From the NCBI GenBank assembly GCA_900544525.1, contig UQVN01000012.1, positions 1-27,173 on the forward strand: DNA of 27,173 nt. Direction: 5' to 3'. The stretch's first letter is position 1, and each line of letters opens with the position of its first letter. The position numbers and the translations under genes were made by a program. The DNA comes from an uncultured Eubacteriales bacterium (GTDB taxonomy: Bacteria; Bacillota; Clostridia; Lachnospirales; Lachnospiraceae). This document shows, in pieces, positions 7,650 to 16,614 of the stretch. The notes under the pieces are model-generated. The model saw nothing but the letters and a program-made list of their open reading frames with translations. It made no database searches and was not told where the DNA came from.

Positions 7650-8774
7650 TTATTTTTGCGCCATTTTCATCATATCGATAAATTCGCCAAATAAGAATTC
7701 AGAATCTTTTGGACCTGCGCAAGCTTCTGGGTGGAACTGTACTGTTAAAATATTTTTTCCAACATAACGAAGTCCCTCAATTGTTTTATCATTTACATTA
7801 TAGAAAGCTGGCACTGCTACGTTTTTATCAAGAGAATCTTCTTTTACGACATAGCCGTGGTTTTGTGTGGAAATATATACCTTTCCAGTTTTTGTATCTT
7901 TCACTGGATGGTTTGCTCCACGATGTCCATAACGCATTTTTTCTGTATCAGCCCCTGTTGCTAATGCCATAAGCTGATGTCCTAAACAAATAGCAAAAAT
8001 TGTAACATCGGATGCATATAATTTCTTTAATTCTTCAATAATCTCTACACATTCCTTTGGATCTCCAGGGCCATTGGATAACATAATTCCATCTGGATTT
8101 TCTTTTAAAATAGTCTCTGCTTTTGTATCTTGTGGATAAACAGTAACATCACAGCCCATTTTTAATAAAGATTGAGCGATGTTATCTTTTGCACCAAAGT
8201 CCATTAAAGCAACTTTGTATGGTCTTTCTGCACGATATGGAAGTGGATGAATACCATTCCATGTTTTATCATTTAACTCTGGCTTATAGGCTTTCGTACA
8301 AGAAGTTGCTTTTACAACACCTGTAACACAATATTCACGGATTTTTGGGAGAACTTCGTCTAAATTGAAGTTCTCATTTGTTGTAATCATTCCGTTCATT
8401 GTACCTTTTTCTCTTAAAATTCTTGTAAGAGCACGAGTATCAATTCCTTCAATACCAGGGATTCCATTTTGCTCCATGAAAGAAATTAAAGATTCATCAT
8501 TTCTAAAGTTGCTCGCTCTTCTTGATACTTCACGAACGATCATAGCATCACACCATGGTCTTTTTGATTCCATGTCTTCTTTGCAAACACCATAATTTCC
8601 AATTAATGGATATGTCATAGTAACCGCTTGTCCAGCATAAGAAGGGTCTGTTAACACTTCTAAATATCCAGTCATAGAAGTATTGAATACGATCTCGCTA
8701 ATCACTTCTTTTACTGCTCCAAAGCTCTTTCCTTTTAATACTGTTCCGTCTTCTAAAATTAAATATGCGTTCAT
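7650..8774 (-). CDS. carA: Carbamoyl-phosphate synthase small (glutaminase) subunit
   Basis: 374 residues. It hydrolyses glutamine and passes ammonia to the large subunit for carbamoyl phosphate used in pyrimidine and arginine synthesis. The N-terminal CPSase small-chain domain (residues 1 to about 150) is followed by a class I glutamine amidotransferase domain. The nucleophile is Cys about 263 in FAICLGHQLM, and the His/Glu pair is in QFHPEACAG (about 348/350). AAGGAAC precedes the ATG. It lies 48 bp downstream of carB, so the large subunit gene is transcribed first. A terminator follows. Confidence 0.97.
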   Translation of the reverse strand: MNAYLILEDGTVLKGKSFGAVKEVISEIVFNTSMTGYLEVLTDPSYAGQAVTMTYPLIGNYGVCKEDMESKRPWCDAMIVREVSRRASNFRNDESLISFMEQNGIPGIEGIDTRALTRILREKGTMNGMITTNENFNLDEVLPKIREYCVTGVVKATSCTKAYKPELNDKTWNGIHPLPYRAERPYKVALMDFGAKDNIAQSLLKMGCDVTVYPQDTKAETILKENPDGIMLSNGPGDPKECVEIIEELKKLYASDVTIFAICLGHQLMALATGADTEKMRYGHRGANHPVKDTKTGKVYISTQNHGYVVKEDSLDKNVAVPAFYNVNDKTIEGLRYVGKNILTVQFHPEACAGPKDSEFLFGEFIDMMKMAQK

Positions 8775-8822
8775 ATAAAGTTCCTTTCTATCCTATCTAA
8801 TGCTCTTTTGTTTTCCTGTTCC

Positions 8823-11800
8823 TTATTGTTTTTCCACAGAATCAATTTCTGCAATATCTACGATGGAAAGTTCCGCTAAGTTTGATGTCTCAAGACTTGT
8901 TAAAAGTGCATTTGCTGTATCAAGAGATGTTAAACAAGTAACACCTGTTTCAATGGCATGGCGACGAATTAAGAAACCATCTTTACTTCTATCAATTCCT
9001 TGAGATGGAGTATCAATAACAAGGTCAATTTCATGTCCTAAAATTAAATCAAGAAGTGTTGGAGCTGGTTCTTCAATTTTATTTACTGTTTTTGCATGAA
9101 CGCCATTTTCATTTAATACTCTTGCTGTATTCTTTGTAGAGTAAATGGTATATCCTAATGCTTCAAAACGTCTTCCAATCTCAACCGCTTCTAATTTATC
9201 GGAATCTTTTACTGTAATTACCATCTTCTTATGTTTTGGAAGACGAACACCTGCTCCTAAGAATGCTTTATATAATGCTTCATTGTAGTCTTTTGAAATA
9301 CCTAAACATTCTCCTGTTGATTTCATTTCTGGTCCTAATGTGATTTCCGCACCACGAAGTTTTTCAAAAGAGAACACTGGCATTTTAATTGCAAAGTATT
9401 CAGACTCTTTTTGAAGTCCTGGTGTATATCCTAAATCTTTGATTTTGCTTCCTGTCATCACACGAGCAGCTAAGTCAACGATTGGAATTCCTGTTACCTT
9501 ACTGATATAAGGTACGGTACGAGAAGAACGTGGATTTACTTCGATTACATACACTTCATCTTCATGTACAATAAACTGAATATTAATCAGTCCGATTACA
9601 TGTAAGGAACGTGCAAGTTTTCTTGTATAATCTTCGATAACACGTTTAATCTTTGGAGAAATGCTCTGTGCTGGATAAACAGAAATACTATCACCTGAGT
9701 GAATACCAGCTCTTTCTACGTGTTCCATAATACCTGGAATTACGATATCTTCTCCATCACATACCGCATCGACTTCCACTTCTTTTCCCATTAAATATTT
9801 GTCAACAAGAATTGGATGTTCTTGTACAGTACGGTTAATAATTCCCATAAATTCAATGATATCTTCATCAGAAATCGCAATCTGCATTCCCTGTCCACCA
9901 AGAACGTAAGAAGGTCTTACAAGCACTGGATAGCCAAGTTCATGAGCTGCTTTTAATGCTTCTTCACAAGTAAAGACAGTAGTTCCCTTTGGTCTTGGAA
10001 TACAACATTCTTCTAAGATAGCATCAAATAATTCTCTATCTTCTGCTGCATCTACATTTTCTGCACTTGTTCCTAAAATATTTACGCCCATTTTAAGAAG
10101 TGCTTCTGTTAATTTAATAGCAGTTTGTCCACCGAACTGAACAACAGCACCATCTGGTTTTTCTAAGTTTACAATGGCTTCTACATCTTCTGCTGTCAAT
10201 GGTTCAAAATAAAGCTTATCCGCAATATCAAAGTCTGTGGACACGGTTTCTGGGTTGTTATTTACGATAATTGTTTCATATCCTTGTGCCTTAAATGCCC
10301 ATACACTGTGTACAGAGCAGAAATCGAACTCAATTCCCTGTCCGATACGAATTGGTCCAGATCCAAGAACTAAAATTTTCTTTTTATCTTTTGTTTCTGC
10401 CACTTCATTTTCGCTTCCATAGCAAGAATAGTAGTATGGTGTCTGTGCCTCAAACTCTGCTGCACAAGTATCTACTACTTTATACGCTGGAATAATACCA
10501 TATTCATAACGCATTGCTTTTACTTCTTCTTCTGTTTTTCCAACTAAGTTTGCAATGACATTATCAGGGAATTCTAAACGTTTTGCTTTTTCAAGAACTT
10601 CTCTTGTAAGTCCTTTTTCTTTCATTTCCTTTTCAGCTTCTACTAAGATAAGGATTTTATCTAAGAACCAAGGATCGATTTTTGTAATTTCATTGATTCT
10701 TTCGATAGAAATTCCTCTTCTTAATGCTTCTGCTACTACAAAGATACGTCTGTCATCGACACGGTGAAGTTTTTCGATAATATCTTCATCGCTATCTTTT
10801 GAATAATCTCCATGGATTAAGCTATCCACATGTTGTTCTAAAGAACGAAGAGATTTCATCAATGCACTTTCGAAGTTTGTACAAATACTCATAACTTCTC
10901 CAGTTGCTTTCATCTGTGTTGTAAGTGTTCTCTTAGCAGAGATAAACTTATCAAATGGAAGTCTTGGGAATTTTACAACACAGTAGTCAAGAGCTGGTTC
11001 AAAACTTGCATATGTCTTTCCTGTAACCGCATTTAAAATTTCATCTAAGTGATATCCAAGGGCAATTTTCGCTGTTACTTTTGCAATTGGATAACCAGTC
11101 GCTTTTGAAGCAAGTGCAGAAGAACGGCTAACACGAGGATTTACTTCGATAACACAGTATTCAAAAGAATGTGGATTTAAAGCATACTGTACGTTACATC
11201 CACCTGTAATATTTAATTCATCGATGATTTTTAACGCAGAAGTACGAAGCATCTGGTGTTCTTTATCGCTCAATGTCTGTGTTGGAGCTACAACGATACT
11301 ATCTCCTGTATGAACACCAACTGGGTCAATATTTTCCATATTACAGATTGTAATACAAGTTCCATTGGCATCACGCATTACTTCGTATTCAATTTCTTTC
11401 CAACCAGCAATACAACGTTCTACTAATACTTGTCCAACGCGGCTTAAACGAAGTCCGTTCTCTAAAATTTCTACAAATTCTTCTTCATTGGCAGCGATAC
11501 CACCACCGCTTCCACCCATTGTGTAAGCTGGACGAAGTACAATTGGATATCCGATCTTTTCTACAAAGGCAAGACCATCTTCAATGTTTGTTACAACAGT
11601 AGAAGCTGCGATTGGCTCACCAATTTTCTCCATTGTTGTTTTAAATTCTTGACGATCTTCGGCTTTTTTAATTGTCATAGATGTTGTACCGATGAGACGG
11701 ATATTATTTTCTTTTAAAAATCCTGTCTCTTCTAATTCCATGGCAATATTAAGCGCTGCCTGTCCACCTAGTGTAGGAAGAATGCTGTCTGGCTTTTCTT

Positions 11801-12038
11801 TCAGCATAATCTTCTTTACAACTTCAATGTCAAGAGGTTCAATATATACTTTATCGGCAATATTTTTATCTGTCATAATAGTTGCAGGGTTGGAGTTTAC
11901 AAGCACTACCTCTACTCCTTCTTCTTTTAAGGCACGGCAAGCCTGTGTTCCTGCATAATCGAATTCTGCCGCCTGTCCGATAATAATAGGTCCTGAACCA
12001 ATTACTAAAACTTTTTTAATGTCCTTATTCTTTGGCAT
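8823..12038 (-). CDS. carB: Carbamoyl-phosphate synthase large subunit
   Basis: 1071 residues, full length. It makes carbamoyl phosphate from bicarbonate, ammonia (via CarA) and two ATP. The internal duplication is clear: the first half opens with LVIGSGPIIIGQAAEFDYAG (about residue 12), and the second repeats it as LVLGSGPIRIGQGIEFDF (about 555). Each half carries an ATP-grasp module (for example RPAYTMGGSGGG and RPSYVLGGQGMQ). The last 130 or so residues form the MGS-like allosteric domain. A GGAGG-type site precedes the ATG. The first gene of a carB-carA operon, with a long leader and a good promoter at 12259-12287. Confidence 0.98.
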   Translation of the reverse strand: MPKNKDIKKVLVIGSGPIIIGQAAEFDYAGTQACRALKEEGVEVVLVNSNPATIMTDKNIADKVYIEPLDIEVVKKIMLKEKPDSILPTLGGQAALNIAMELEETGFLKENNIRLIGTTSMTIKKAEDRQEFKTTMEKIGEPIAASTVVTNIEDGLAFVEKIGYPIVLRPAYTMGGSGGGIAANEEEFVEILENGLRLSRVGQVLVERCIAGWKEIEYEVMRDANGTCITICNMENIDPVGVHTGDSIVVAPTQTLSDKEHQMLRTSALKIIDELNITGGCNVQYALNPHSFEYCVIEVNPRVSRSSALASKATGYPIAKVTAKIALGYHLDEILNAVTGKTYASFEPALDYCVVKFPRLPFDKFISAKRTLTTQMKATGEVMSICTNFESALMKSLRSLEQHVDSLIHGDYSKDSDEDIIEKLHRVDDRRIFVVAEALRRGISIERINEITKIDPWFLDKILILVEAEKEMKEKGLTREVLEKAKRLEFPDNVIANLVGKTEEEVKAMRYEYGIIPAYKVVDTCAAEFEAQTPYYYSCYGSENEVAETKDKKKILVLGSGPIRIGQGIEFDFCSVHSVWAFKAQGYETIIVNNNPETVSTDFDIADKLYFEPLTAEDVEAIVNLEKPDGAVVQFGGQTAIKLTEALLKMGVNILGTSAENVDAAEDRELFDAILEECCIPRPKGTTVFTCEEALKAAHELGYPVLVRPSYVLGGQGMQIAISDEDIIEFMGIINRTVQEHPILVDKYLMGKEVEVDAVCDGEDIVIPGIMEHVERAGIHSGDSISVYPAQSISPKIKRVIEDYTRKLARSLHVIGLINIQFIVHEDEVYVIEVNPRSSRTVPYISKVTGIPIVDLAARVMTGSKIKDLGYTPGLQKESEYFAIKMPVFSFEKLRGAEITLGPEMKSTGECLGISKDYNEALYKAFLGAGVRLPKHKKMVITVKDSDKLEAVEIGRRFEALGYTIYSTKNTARVLNENGVHAKTVNKIEEPAPTLLDLILGHEIDLVIDTPSQGIDRSKDGFLIRRHAIETGVTCLTSLDTANALLTSLETSNLAELSIVDIAEIDSVEKQ

Positions 12039-12252
12039 TATTTTGATACCTCCATCATTGCTATTGAATATAATAAATCTTATTTATTGTTCTATTGTTT
12101 CAGTGTCGAAATCCCTTTAAAATTTCTCACATGAAAAAGCATTGCCAAGTTTTGCTCATGCTTTTCCGCAAAAAAAAAAGACACGTACCCTAGAAAATAG
12201 AATATGGACTTTTTCCATATTTATTCCCACGGCGTTATCTTTCTTTCAAATT
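12039..12252 (-). promoter_or_regulatory. Long carB 5' leader with two hairpins and a T10 tract
   Basis: About 210 nt lie between the inferred transcription start and the carB ATG. On the minus strand it holds a hairpin with AATATGGA/TCCATATT arms (12201-12221), then an uninterrupted T10 (12170-12179). A second hairpin has AAGCAT/ATGCTT arms and is followed by TTTTTCATG. The second hairpin could be an attenuator. I cannot match it to a named riboswitch, PyrR site or T-box. Confidence 0.45.
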
Positions 12253-12258
12253 GTAAAA

Positions 12259-12287
12259 ATTCTAACACAAATTTTTTTTTGGCACAA
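12259..12287 (-). promoter_or_regulatory. Probable promoter of carB-carA
   Basis: On the minus strand, TTGTGC (12282-12287) and TAGAAT (12259-12264) are separated by 17 bases including an A9 tract. The start of transcription would be near 12252. Confidence 0.6.
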
Positions 12288-12484
12288 GTAGTTTCCTTAA
12301 AAAAAATGACAAATCCAATTTTTTCATTAGATTAATCAATCTATTTTCAGAATTTTATACAAATTTTATCGGTCAAATCCTTTTTTCTGCATCGATATGT
12401 TTTATCTTTATGGTAAAAGATAGCAATCGCTTAATAACAATGACTATTTCTTGTTTTAAATCGATTGATTATTTTTTCTATCAT
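12288..12484. other. AT-rich intergenic region upstream of the carB promoter
   Basis: No convincing gene. It contains a small inverted repeat, TAGATT-N4-AATCTA, around 12330-12345. The short minus-strand frame here overlaps the queH terminator and has no family resemblance. Confidence 0.5.
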
Positions 12485-12530
12485 AAAAAAAACTTCTGTA
12501 AGAAACATGACTCTTTCTTTCCTACAGAAG
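12485..12530 (-). terminator. Intrinsic terminator after queH
   Basis: On the minus strand a 13-bp stem with one G-U pair (12518-12530 with 12493-12505) encloses a 12-base loop. Eight T residues (12485-12492) follow. Confidence 0.92.
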
Positions 12531-12540
12531 CTTTTCTCTC

Positions 12541-13200
12541 TTATTTTTGTTCTATCGTCTTTTGAAACTCTGCTTTTCTCTTTTGTGCATCTCTCTCTGC
12601 CATAGAATAGACACAACCACAATAATCTTGGCGATACATACCATATTCTGATGATAATTCTACAGAACGCTTATAGCCATTTTTCTTTTTAAAATCCGAT
12701 GGTAAATATTTTACTTTTTTTCCCTCAGATAAGCGTTCTCCGATTTCATTTAACCATTTTGCATTTTTATAAGGACTAATGGAAAGAGAGGTCGTGTAAT
12801 AATCAAATCCACCTTTTTCTGCCACTTCCATAGCCTCTCTTAATCGCAGTTCATAACAATGATAACAACGTTCTCCACCTTCTGGATCCGCCTCATGTCC
12901 TCTCACTGTGTCATAAAATCGTTTTGTGTCATAAACTCCTTCTACAAATTGAATCGGATATTTTTGTGGAATTTTTGCAATAAATTCCTGTTGTTCTTGT
13001 ACTCTATGATGATATTCTAACTCTGGAAATATATTTGGATTATAATAAAAAACAGTAATGGCAAAATATTGAGATAAATATTCTAAAATATAACTACTGC
13101 ATGGAGCACAACAACTATGAAGTAACAAAGTTGGAACTTTATTTTCTTTTTCCATTGTATCTAAAAGACGATCTAATTCCTTTTGATAATTACGATTCAT
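12541..13200 (-). CDS. queH: Epoxyqueuosine reductase QueH
   Basis: 219 residues from the ATG at 13200. It performs the last step of queuosine tRNA modification, reducing epoxyqueuosine, in organisms that lack the B12-dependent QueG. Conserved cysteines are visible: HSCCAPC (Cys about 30, 31, 34), ERCYHCYELR (about 112, 115) and YCGC (about 194, 196), fitting metal and redox roles known for QueH (DUF208). The frame extends to 13254, inside the upstream MATE gene, but AAAGGATAAGCGT precedes the ATG at 13200 and the resulting N-terminus fits the family. It starts 20 bp after the MATE stop, so the two are probably cotranscribed. Confidence 0.94.
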   Translation of the reverse strand: MNRNYQKELDRLLDTMEKENKVPTLLLHSCCAPCSSYILEYLSQYFAITVFYYNPNIFPELEYHHRVQEQQEFIAKIPQKYPIQFVEGVYDTKRFYDTVRGHEADPEGGERCYHCYELRLREAMEVAEKGGFDYYTTSLSISPYKNAKWLNEIGERLSEGKKVKYLPSDFKKKNGYKRSVELSSEYGMYRQDYCGCVYSMAERDAQKRKAEFQKTIEQK

Positions 13201-13220
13201 ACGCTTATCCTTTCTATGGC

Positions 13221-14597
13221 CTACTCTTCTTTCATTACTAAATTGCGAAGCCATTTTTTCTTTTTATAACGAAGAAATCCAAAAATTGTTTTGTAAATCT
13301 CTTCTGATAAAACCATCGCATAAACGATGTAAATTGGGGCTTTTAAAATAAGCCCTCCTAAAACAGCCATTGGAATTCCAATGCACCAAACTCCTGTTGT
13401 ATCAAGTATCAAGCAGGAAATGGTATCTCCACCACTTCTTAAAACACCAACAATATTGACATAATTAAACATCTTAGATGGCATATAACAAATAAAAGAA
13501 ATAAAGCAAAGTGCTACATATCTTCCAACTTCTGGTGTTACATTATACATGCTAATAATCGGCCATCTCATAAAGTAAAGAATAATACCAACCAAAATCG
13601 TGAGTACCACTTGCATAAACATAAAATTCTTTGCATATTCTTCTGCCTTATGAAGTCTTCCTGCACCTAATTCATTTCCAAGAATAACCGCAGTGGATGC
13701 AGAAATACTTTGGAATACAACACTAAAAAGCTGTTCAAATGTCTGTGTAATTGTAATGGCAGCAACCGCATTATCTCCCATTCTTCCATAGACTAGAGAA
13801 TACATAGTTACACCTAATCCCCACATAAATTCATTTACAATGACCGGCAATGCTGTCCTTATAAAATGCATAACAAAACGACTTTCCAAACGAAATAGCT
13901 CTGTTACCTTTCCAACTAACGAATGCCTTTGAATATGTAAAACTGCTAGAATCGCAAGACATTCAAAAATTCTTGCAACTAAAGTTCCAATTGCCGCTCC
14001 TGGTGCACCTAATTGTGGCATACCAAACCTTCCAAAAATCAAGACATAGTTAATTCCTGCATTCACAAATAAAGATAAGAAACTAATAATAACTGGAATC
14101 TTTACCTGATTCATACTTCTTAAAATTGTAATATAACATTGACTAATCGCATTAATTGGATAGGAAAATGCAACAATCCCAAGATAAGAAGCTCCTATCA
14201 TAATGGTATCTTGATTTGGTGTAAAAATGCGCATAACCATCTGCGGTGCTAAAATTGATGGTATTGCGATGACTAGGGAACCTACCACACCAAAAATCAA
14301 CGAAATTCCTAATACTTTTCTCATGCTTTTTATGTCTTTTGTTCCCCAATATTGGGAACTTAACACTCCCGAACCACTGCAAATTCCAAAACACAGTAAA
14401 GAAAAAACAAAAAATACTTTATTCGCAAGTCCTACCGCCGCTATCGGTGTTTCTCCTAAAGATCCAATCATTAAACTATCGATCATGTTTAGAATATTAT
14501 TTAAAAACCCTTGGATAGCAACTGGCCCTGCCAACAAAATCGTCTTTCTTAAAAAAGCATGATCTTGCCGAATGGATTGAATTCTTGCCGTTATCAT
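13221..14597 (-). CDS. MATE family efflux transporter
   Basis: 458 residues, strongly hydrophobic, with about 12 membrane segments arranged as two MatE repeats (about residues 15-175 and 235-400). Family-like features include GPVAIQGFLNNILNMIDSLM near the N-terminus. It is a cation- or proton-coupled multidrug or metabolite antiporter in the cytoplasmic membrane; the substrate cannot be told. GGGAGAGAG lies just before the ATG. The 5' region (14598-14740) carries one copy of the structured repeat element in the same orientation, so the element could form part of this mRNA leader. queH follows at 20 bp; any functional link is unclear. Confidence 0.92.
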   Translation of the reverse strand: MITARIQSIRQDHAFLRKTILLAGPVAIQGFLNNILNMIDSLMIGSLGETPIAAVGLANKVFFVFSLLCFGICSGSGVLSSQYWGTKDIKSMRKVLGISLIFGVVGSLVIAIPSILAPQMVMRIFTPNQDTIMIGASYLGIVAFSYPINAISQCYITILRSMNQVKIPVIISFLSLFVNAGINYVLIFGRFGMPQLGAPGAAIGTLVARIFECLAILAVLHIQRHSLVGKVTELFRLESRFVMHFIRTALPVIVNEFMWGLGVTMYSLVYGRMGDNAVAAITITQTFEQLFSVVFQSISASTAVILGNELGAGRLHKAEEYAKNFMFMQVVLTILVGIILYFMRWPIISMYNVTPEVGRYVALCFISFICYMPSKMFNYVNIVGVLRSGGDTISCLILDTTGVWCIGIPMAVLGGLILKAPIYIVYAMVLSEEIYKTIFGFLRYKKKKWLRNLVMKEE

Positions 14598-14633
14598 ATC
14601 TCTCTCCCAAAAATTTTATTTGTATCATCTTGT

Positions 14634-14731
14634 AAACGATAAGAAGCACGCTTTGTGAACTTCTCATGTTCGCAGACAATCGCCATATGTAAGCATAAAT
14701 GCTCCCGCATGGCTCGTTGTCCTTGCGTAAA
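14634..14731 (-). ncRNA. Candidate structured RNA / dispersed element, copy 1
   Basis: Read on the minus strand, block A (TTTACGCAAGGACAACGAG) is followed by a spacer hairpin, then block B beginning GCGAACATGAGAA. Stems (plus coordinates): CGAT/ATCG closing block B (14679-14682 with 14637-14640), and a hairpin AGAAG-CAC-AAAGC-type loop (14642-14646/14660-14664 and 14647-14649/14655-14657) with a 2-base bulge. The spacer contains CCAT/ATGG and AGCAT/ATGCT pairs. The second copy at 19866-19995 keeps blocks and pairing with compensating changes. It sits in the MATE 5' region. I cannot name a known RNA class. Confidence 0.55.
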
Positions 14732-14739
14732 GTAGTGCA

Positions 14740-14781
14740 TTTATTATTTACTAGAAAGGCAATTTCCTAGTAAATAATAAA
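14740..14781. repeat. 15-bp perfect inverted repeat
   Basis: Arms 14740-14754 and 14767-14781 are perfect complements around a 12-base centre that can pair further (AAA/TTT). The right arm shares three bases with the neighbouring terminator stem at 14779-14804, so the two hairpins compete. No T-run follows on either strand. Confidence 0.8.
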
Positions 14782-14804
14782 GTGCCTGATAAAACAGACA
14801 CTTT
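14779..14804 (-). terminator. Probable terminator of the CmpB-like gene
   Basis: On the minus strand AAAGTGTCTG and CAGGCACTTT pair over 10 positions with one G-U, around a 6-base loop, followed by the T-rich ATTATTTAC. The T-run is imperfect. It lies about 40 bp after the gene's stop codon. Confidence 0.55.
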
Positions 14805-14842
14805 GACAGTATACCATAAATTTCAGATTTTAAAAGACATTT

Positions 14843-15238
14843 TTACACAGAAAATACATTTTCTTCAATCCAATTATAAACTTTAATGCATGGCGCAGAT
14901 AAAAAGAACCAAAAAACACTATATTTTAGACAAATCTGGCCTAAAAAGTTTCCTGGAACATCAGAATAATCCCATACATTTAAATGTAACCATAAATTCA
15001 CAACCACTCCAGTCAACAATTCAATTCCTGTAATAGAGATCGCTCCTAATATCATTTGTCCGATCATAGATATTTTATCTTTTAACATACTTGCTATCTT
15101 GCCAACGGATAAAAAACAAAATCCTCCGCACAAAATCATCGATATATGAGAAAATCCTCTCCATAACACTTCTATATGATAATATAAAAGCCCTCCTAAT
15201 AAAAAAAGAGCTACATTTTCTTTTAATCTCTTTTCCAT
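14843..15238 (-). CDS. Small membrane protein, putative ABC-transporter type IV (CmpB-like)
   Basis: 131 residues with about four hydrophobic segments (around 9-23, 31-46, 58-80, 105-122). The stretch NVWDYSDVPGNFLGQICL (about residues 87-104) resembles the conserved motif of the CmpB / 'putative ABC-transporter type IV' membrane family, which is common in clostridia. The function of that family is not established, and no ATPase partner is adjacent. CAGGAGGAGAAGA precedes the ATG, making the start convincing. It is divergent from the Y-family polymerase gene across about 175 bp and is followed by a hairpin terminator. Confidence 0.65.
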   Translation of the reverse strand: MEKRLKENVALFLLGGLLYYHIEVLWRGFSHISMILCGGFCFLSVGKIASMLKDKISMIGQMILGAISITGIELLTGVVVNLWLHLNVWDYSDVPGNFLGQICLKYSVFWFFLSAPCIKVYNWIEENVFSV

Positions 15239-15324
15239 TCTTCTCCTCCTGTTGTTTCACTTTTTTCACTGTTTTTAGTATTTACAGAAGCAAAAAAAAC
15301 ATACATGGAAGAAAACGGGAAACA

Positions 15325-15354
15325 TTGACTTATTGTTTCCTGTTGTATTAATAT
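15325..15354 (+). promoter_or_regulatory. Probable promoter of the Y-family polymerase gene
   Basis: TTGACT (15325-15330) and TAATAT (15349-15354) are separated by 18 bases. No LexA-type palindrome (GAAC-N4-GTTC) is visible nearby. Confidence 0.6.
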
Positions 15355-15414
15355 AAGTTTCAAAGATTTGATCATTATTTTAATATTATCAATGATGGAG
15401 GTATTGTTACACTT

Positions 15415-16614
15415 ATGAAGTCACATTCTGATTGTTTAATTTTTCATGTGGACGTTAACTCTGCTTATTTAAGCTGGGAGTCTTGTGAGCGAAAGAAAAA
15501 AGCTCCTGACTCTGTTGATTTAAGAACGATTCCTTCTGCTATTGGAGGAGACCAAGAAAAACGCCACGGAGTTATTTTAGCAAAATCCACCTTAGCAAAA
15601 TCTTATGGTATTACTACAGGTGAAACTATCTATTCTGCCCTCAAAAAATGCCCAAATCTAGTGCTTGTTCCACCAAATCATGCTCTGTACAAAAACTATT
15701 CAAAGCAGTTAATCGCATTATTAGAAAACTATGCCCCTTGTGTCGAACAATTTTCTATTGATGAAGCTTTTTGTGATATGAGCCATACTCAATTGGTTTA
15801 TGGAGATCCGATCACTTCTGCTACCCGTCTAAAAGAAAACATCAAAGAAGAACTCGGTTTTACGGTAAACATTGGTATTTCTTCTAATAAAGTATTGGCA
15901 AAAATGGCCTCTGACTTTGATAAACCAGATAAAATCCACACACTCTTTCCAGAAGAAGTGGAAGAAAAAATATGGCCTCTTCCTGTGCGAAAACTCTTTT
16001 CCGTTGGACGGGCTACAGAGCGCAAATTAAAAGAACTTGGAATCTATACGATTGGTGAGCTAGCAAAAACAGACATCACCTTTCTCACCTCTCACTTAAA
16101 AAAGCAAGGAGAAGTAATTCATAACTATGCCAATGGAAACTCTGTTTCTTTTATTGAAAAAAAAGCCTCTTCTGCAAAGGGTTATAGCAACGAAGTTACT
16201 ATTCCATTCGATGTAGAAGATGCTAGCCGTGCAAAATGGATTTTACTTTCTTTAAGCGAAACCGTATGCCGTCGTATGCGTGAATCCAATGTTTTAGGAG
16301 TTACACTTTCCATCACCATTACATACCAAACGTTCGTCCACGTTACACACCAGCGAACGCTTTTAACTCCAACCAATACTACGGATATTTTTTATCACGT
16401 TATTTGTGAACTTTTTGATGAACTATGGAATGGAACTCCCATTCGTCTCTTAGGTTGTGGCGCTAATAAAATTACGGCAGATGAAAGTGAGCAACTAAAT
16501 TTATTTGAAGCAAAAAATGCGGAAAAATACAAGAAATTAGATGGCGCATTGGATTCTATCCGAAAGAAATTTGGAGATGGAGCGATAAAACGGGCTAGTT
16601 TTCTGGAAAAATAA
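15415..16614 (+). CDS. dinB: Y-family DNA polymerase (Pol IV / DinB type)
   Basis: 399 residues. It is a translesion polymerase in the cytoplasm. Catalytic residues are visible: FHVDVNSAYLSWE near the N-terminus (Asp 13; Tyr 18 as likely steric gate) and FSIDEAFCDM (Asp 116, Glu 117). The palm, thumb and little-finger regions follow, with ISSNKVLAKMASDFDKPD in the palm. QLNLF at residues 360-364 near the C-terminus is a good beta-clamp binding motif. The GGAGG at 15397-15401 is 13 bases from the ATG, longer than usual, but the N-terminus fits the family well. No LexA-like box is seen, so SOS control is not evident. sleC follows on the same strand. Confidence 0.93.
   Translation: MKSHSDCLIFHVDVNSAYLSWESCERKKKAPDSVDLRTIPSAIGGDQEKRHGVILAKSTLAKSYGITTGETIYSALKKCPNLVLVPPNHALYKNYSKQLIALLENYAPCVEQFSIDEAFCDMSHTQLVYGDPITSATRLKENIKEELGFTVNIGISSNKVLAKMASDFDKPDKIHTLFPEEVEEKIWPLPVRKLFSVGRATERKLKELGIYTIGELAKTDITFLTSHLKKQGEVIHNYANGNSVSFIEKKASSAKGYSNEVTIPFDVEDASRAKWILLSLSETVCRRMRESNVLGVTLSITITYQTFVHVTHQRTLLTPTNTTDIFYHVICELFDELWNGTPIRLLGCGANKITADESEQLNLFEAKNAEKYKKLDGALDSIRKKFGDGAIKRASFLEK

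Noticed and set aside
10237..11958. Plus-strand frames inside carB
   Set aside because: Shadows of conserved CarB coding sequence.
12181..12240. Guanidine/ykkC-type riboswitch suggested by CTAGGG in the carB leader
   Set aside because: The other conserved ykkC segment (a GGTCCGAGAG-like sequence) is absent, and the gene context does not fit.
12431..12622. 63-residue minus-strand frame overlapping the end of queH
   Set aside because: It begins inside queH in another frame and runs through that gene's terminator; no ribosome binding site.
15239..15414. LexA box controlling the Y-family polymerase
   Set aside because: No GAAC-N4-GTTC-type palindrome is found in the divergent intergenic region.
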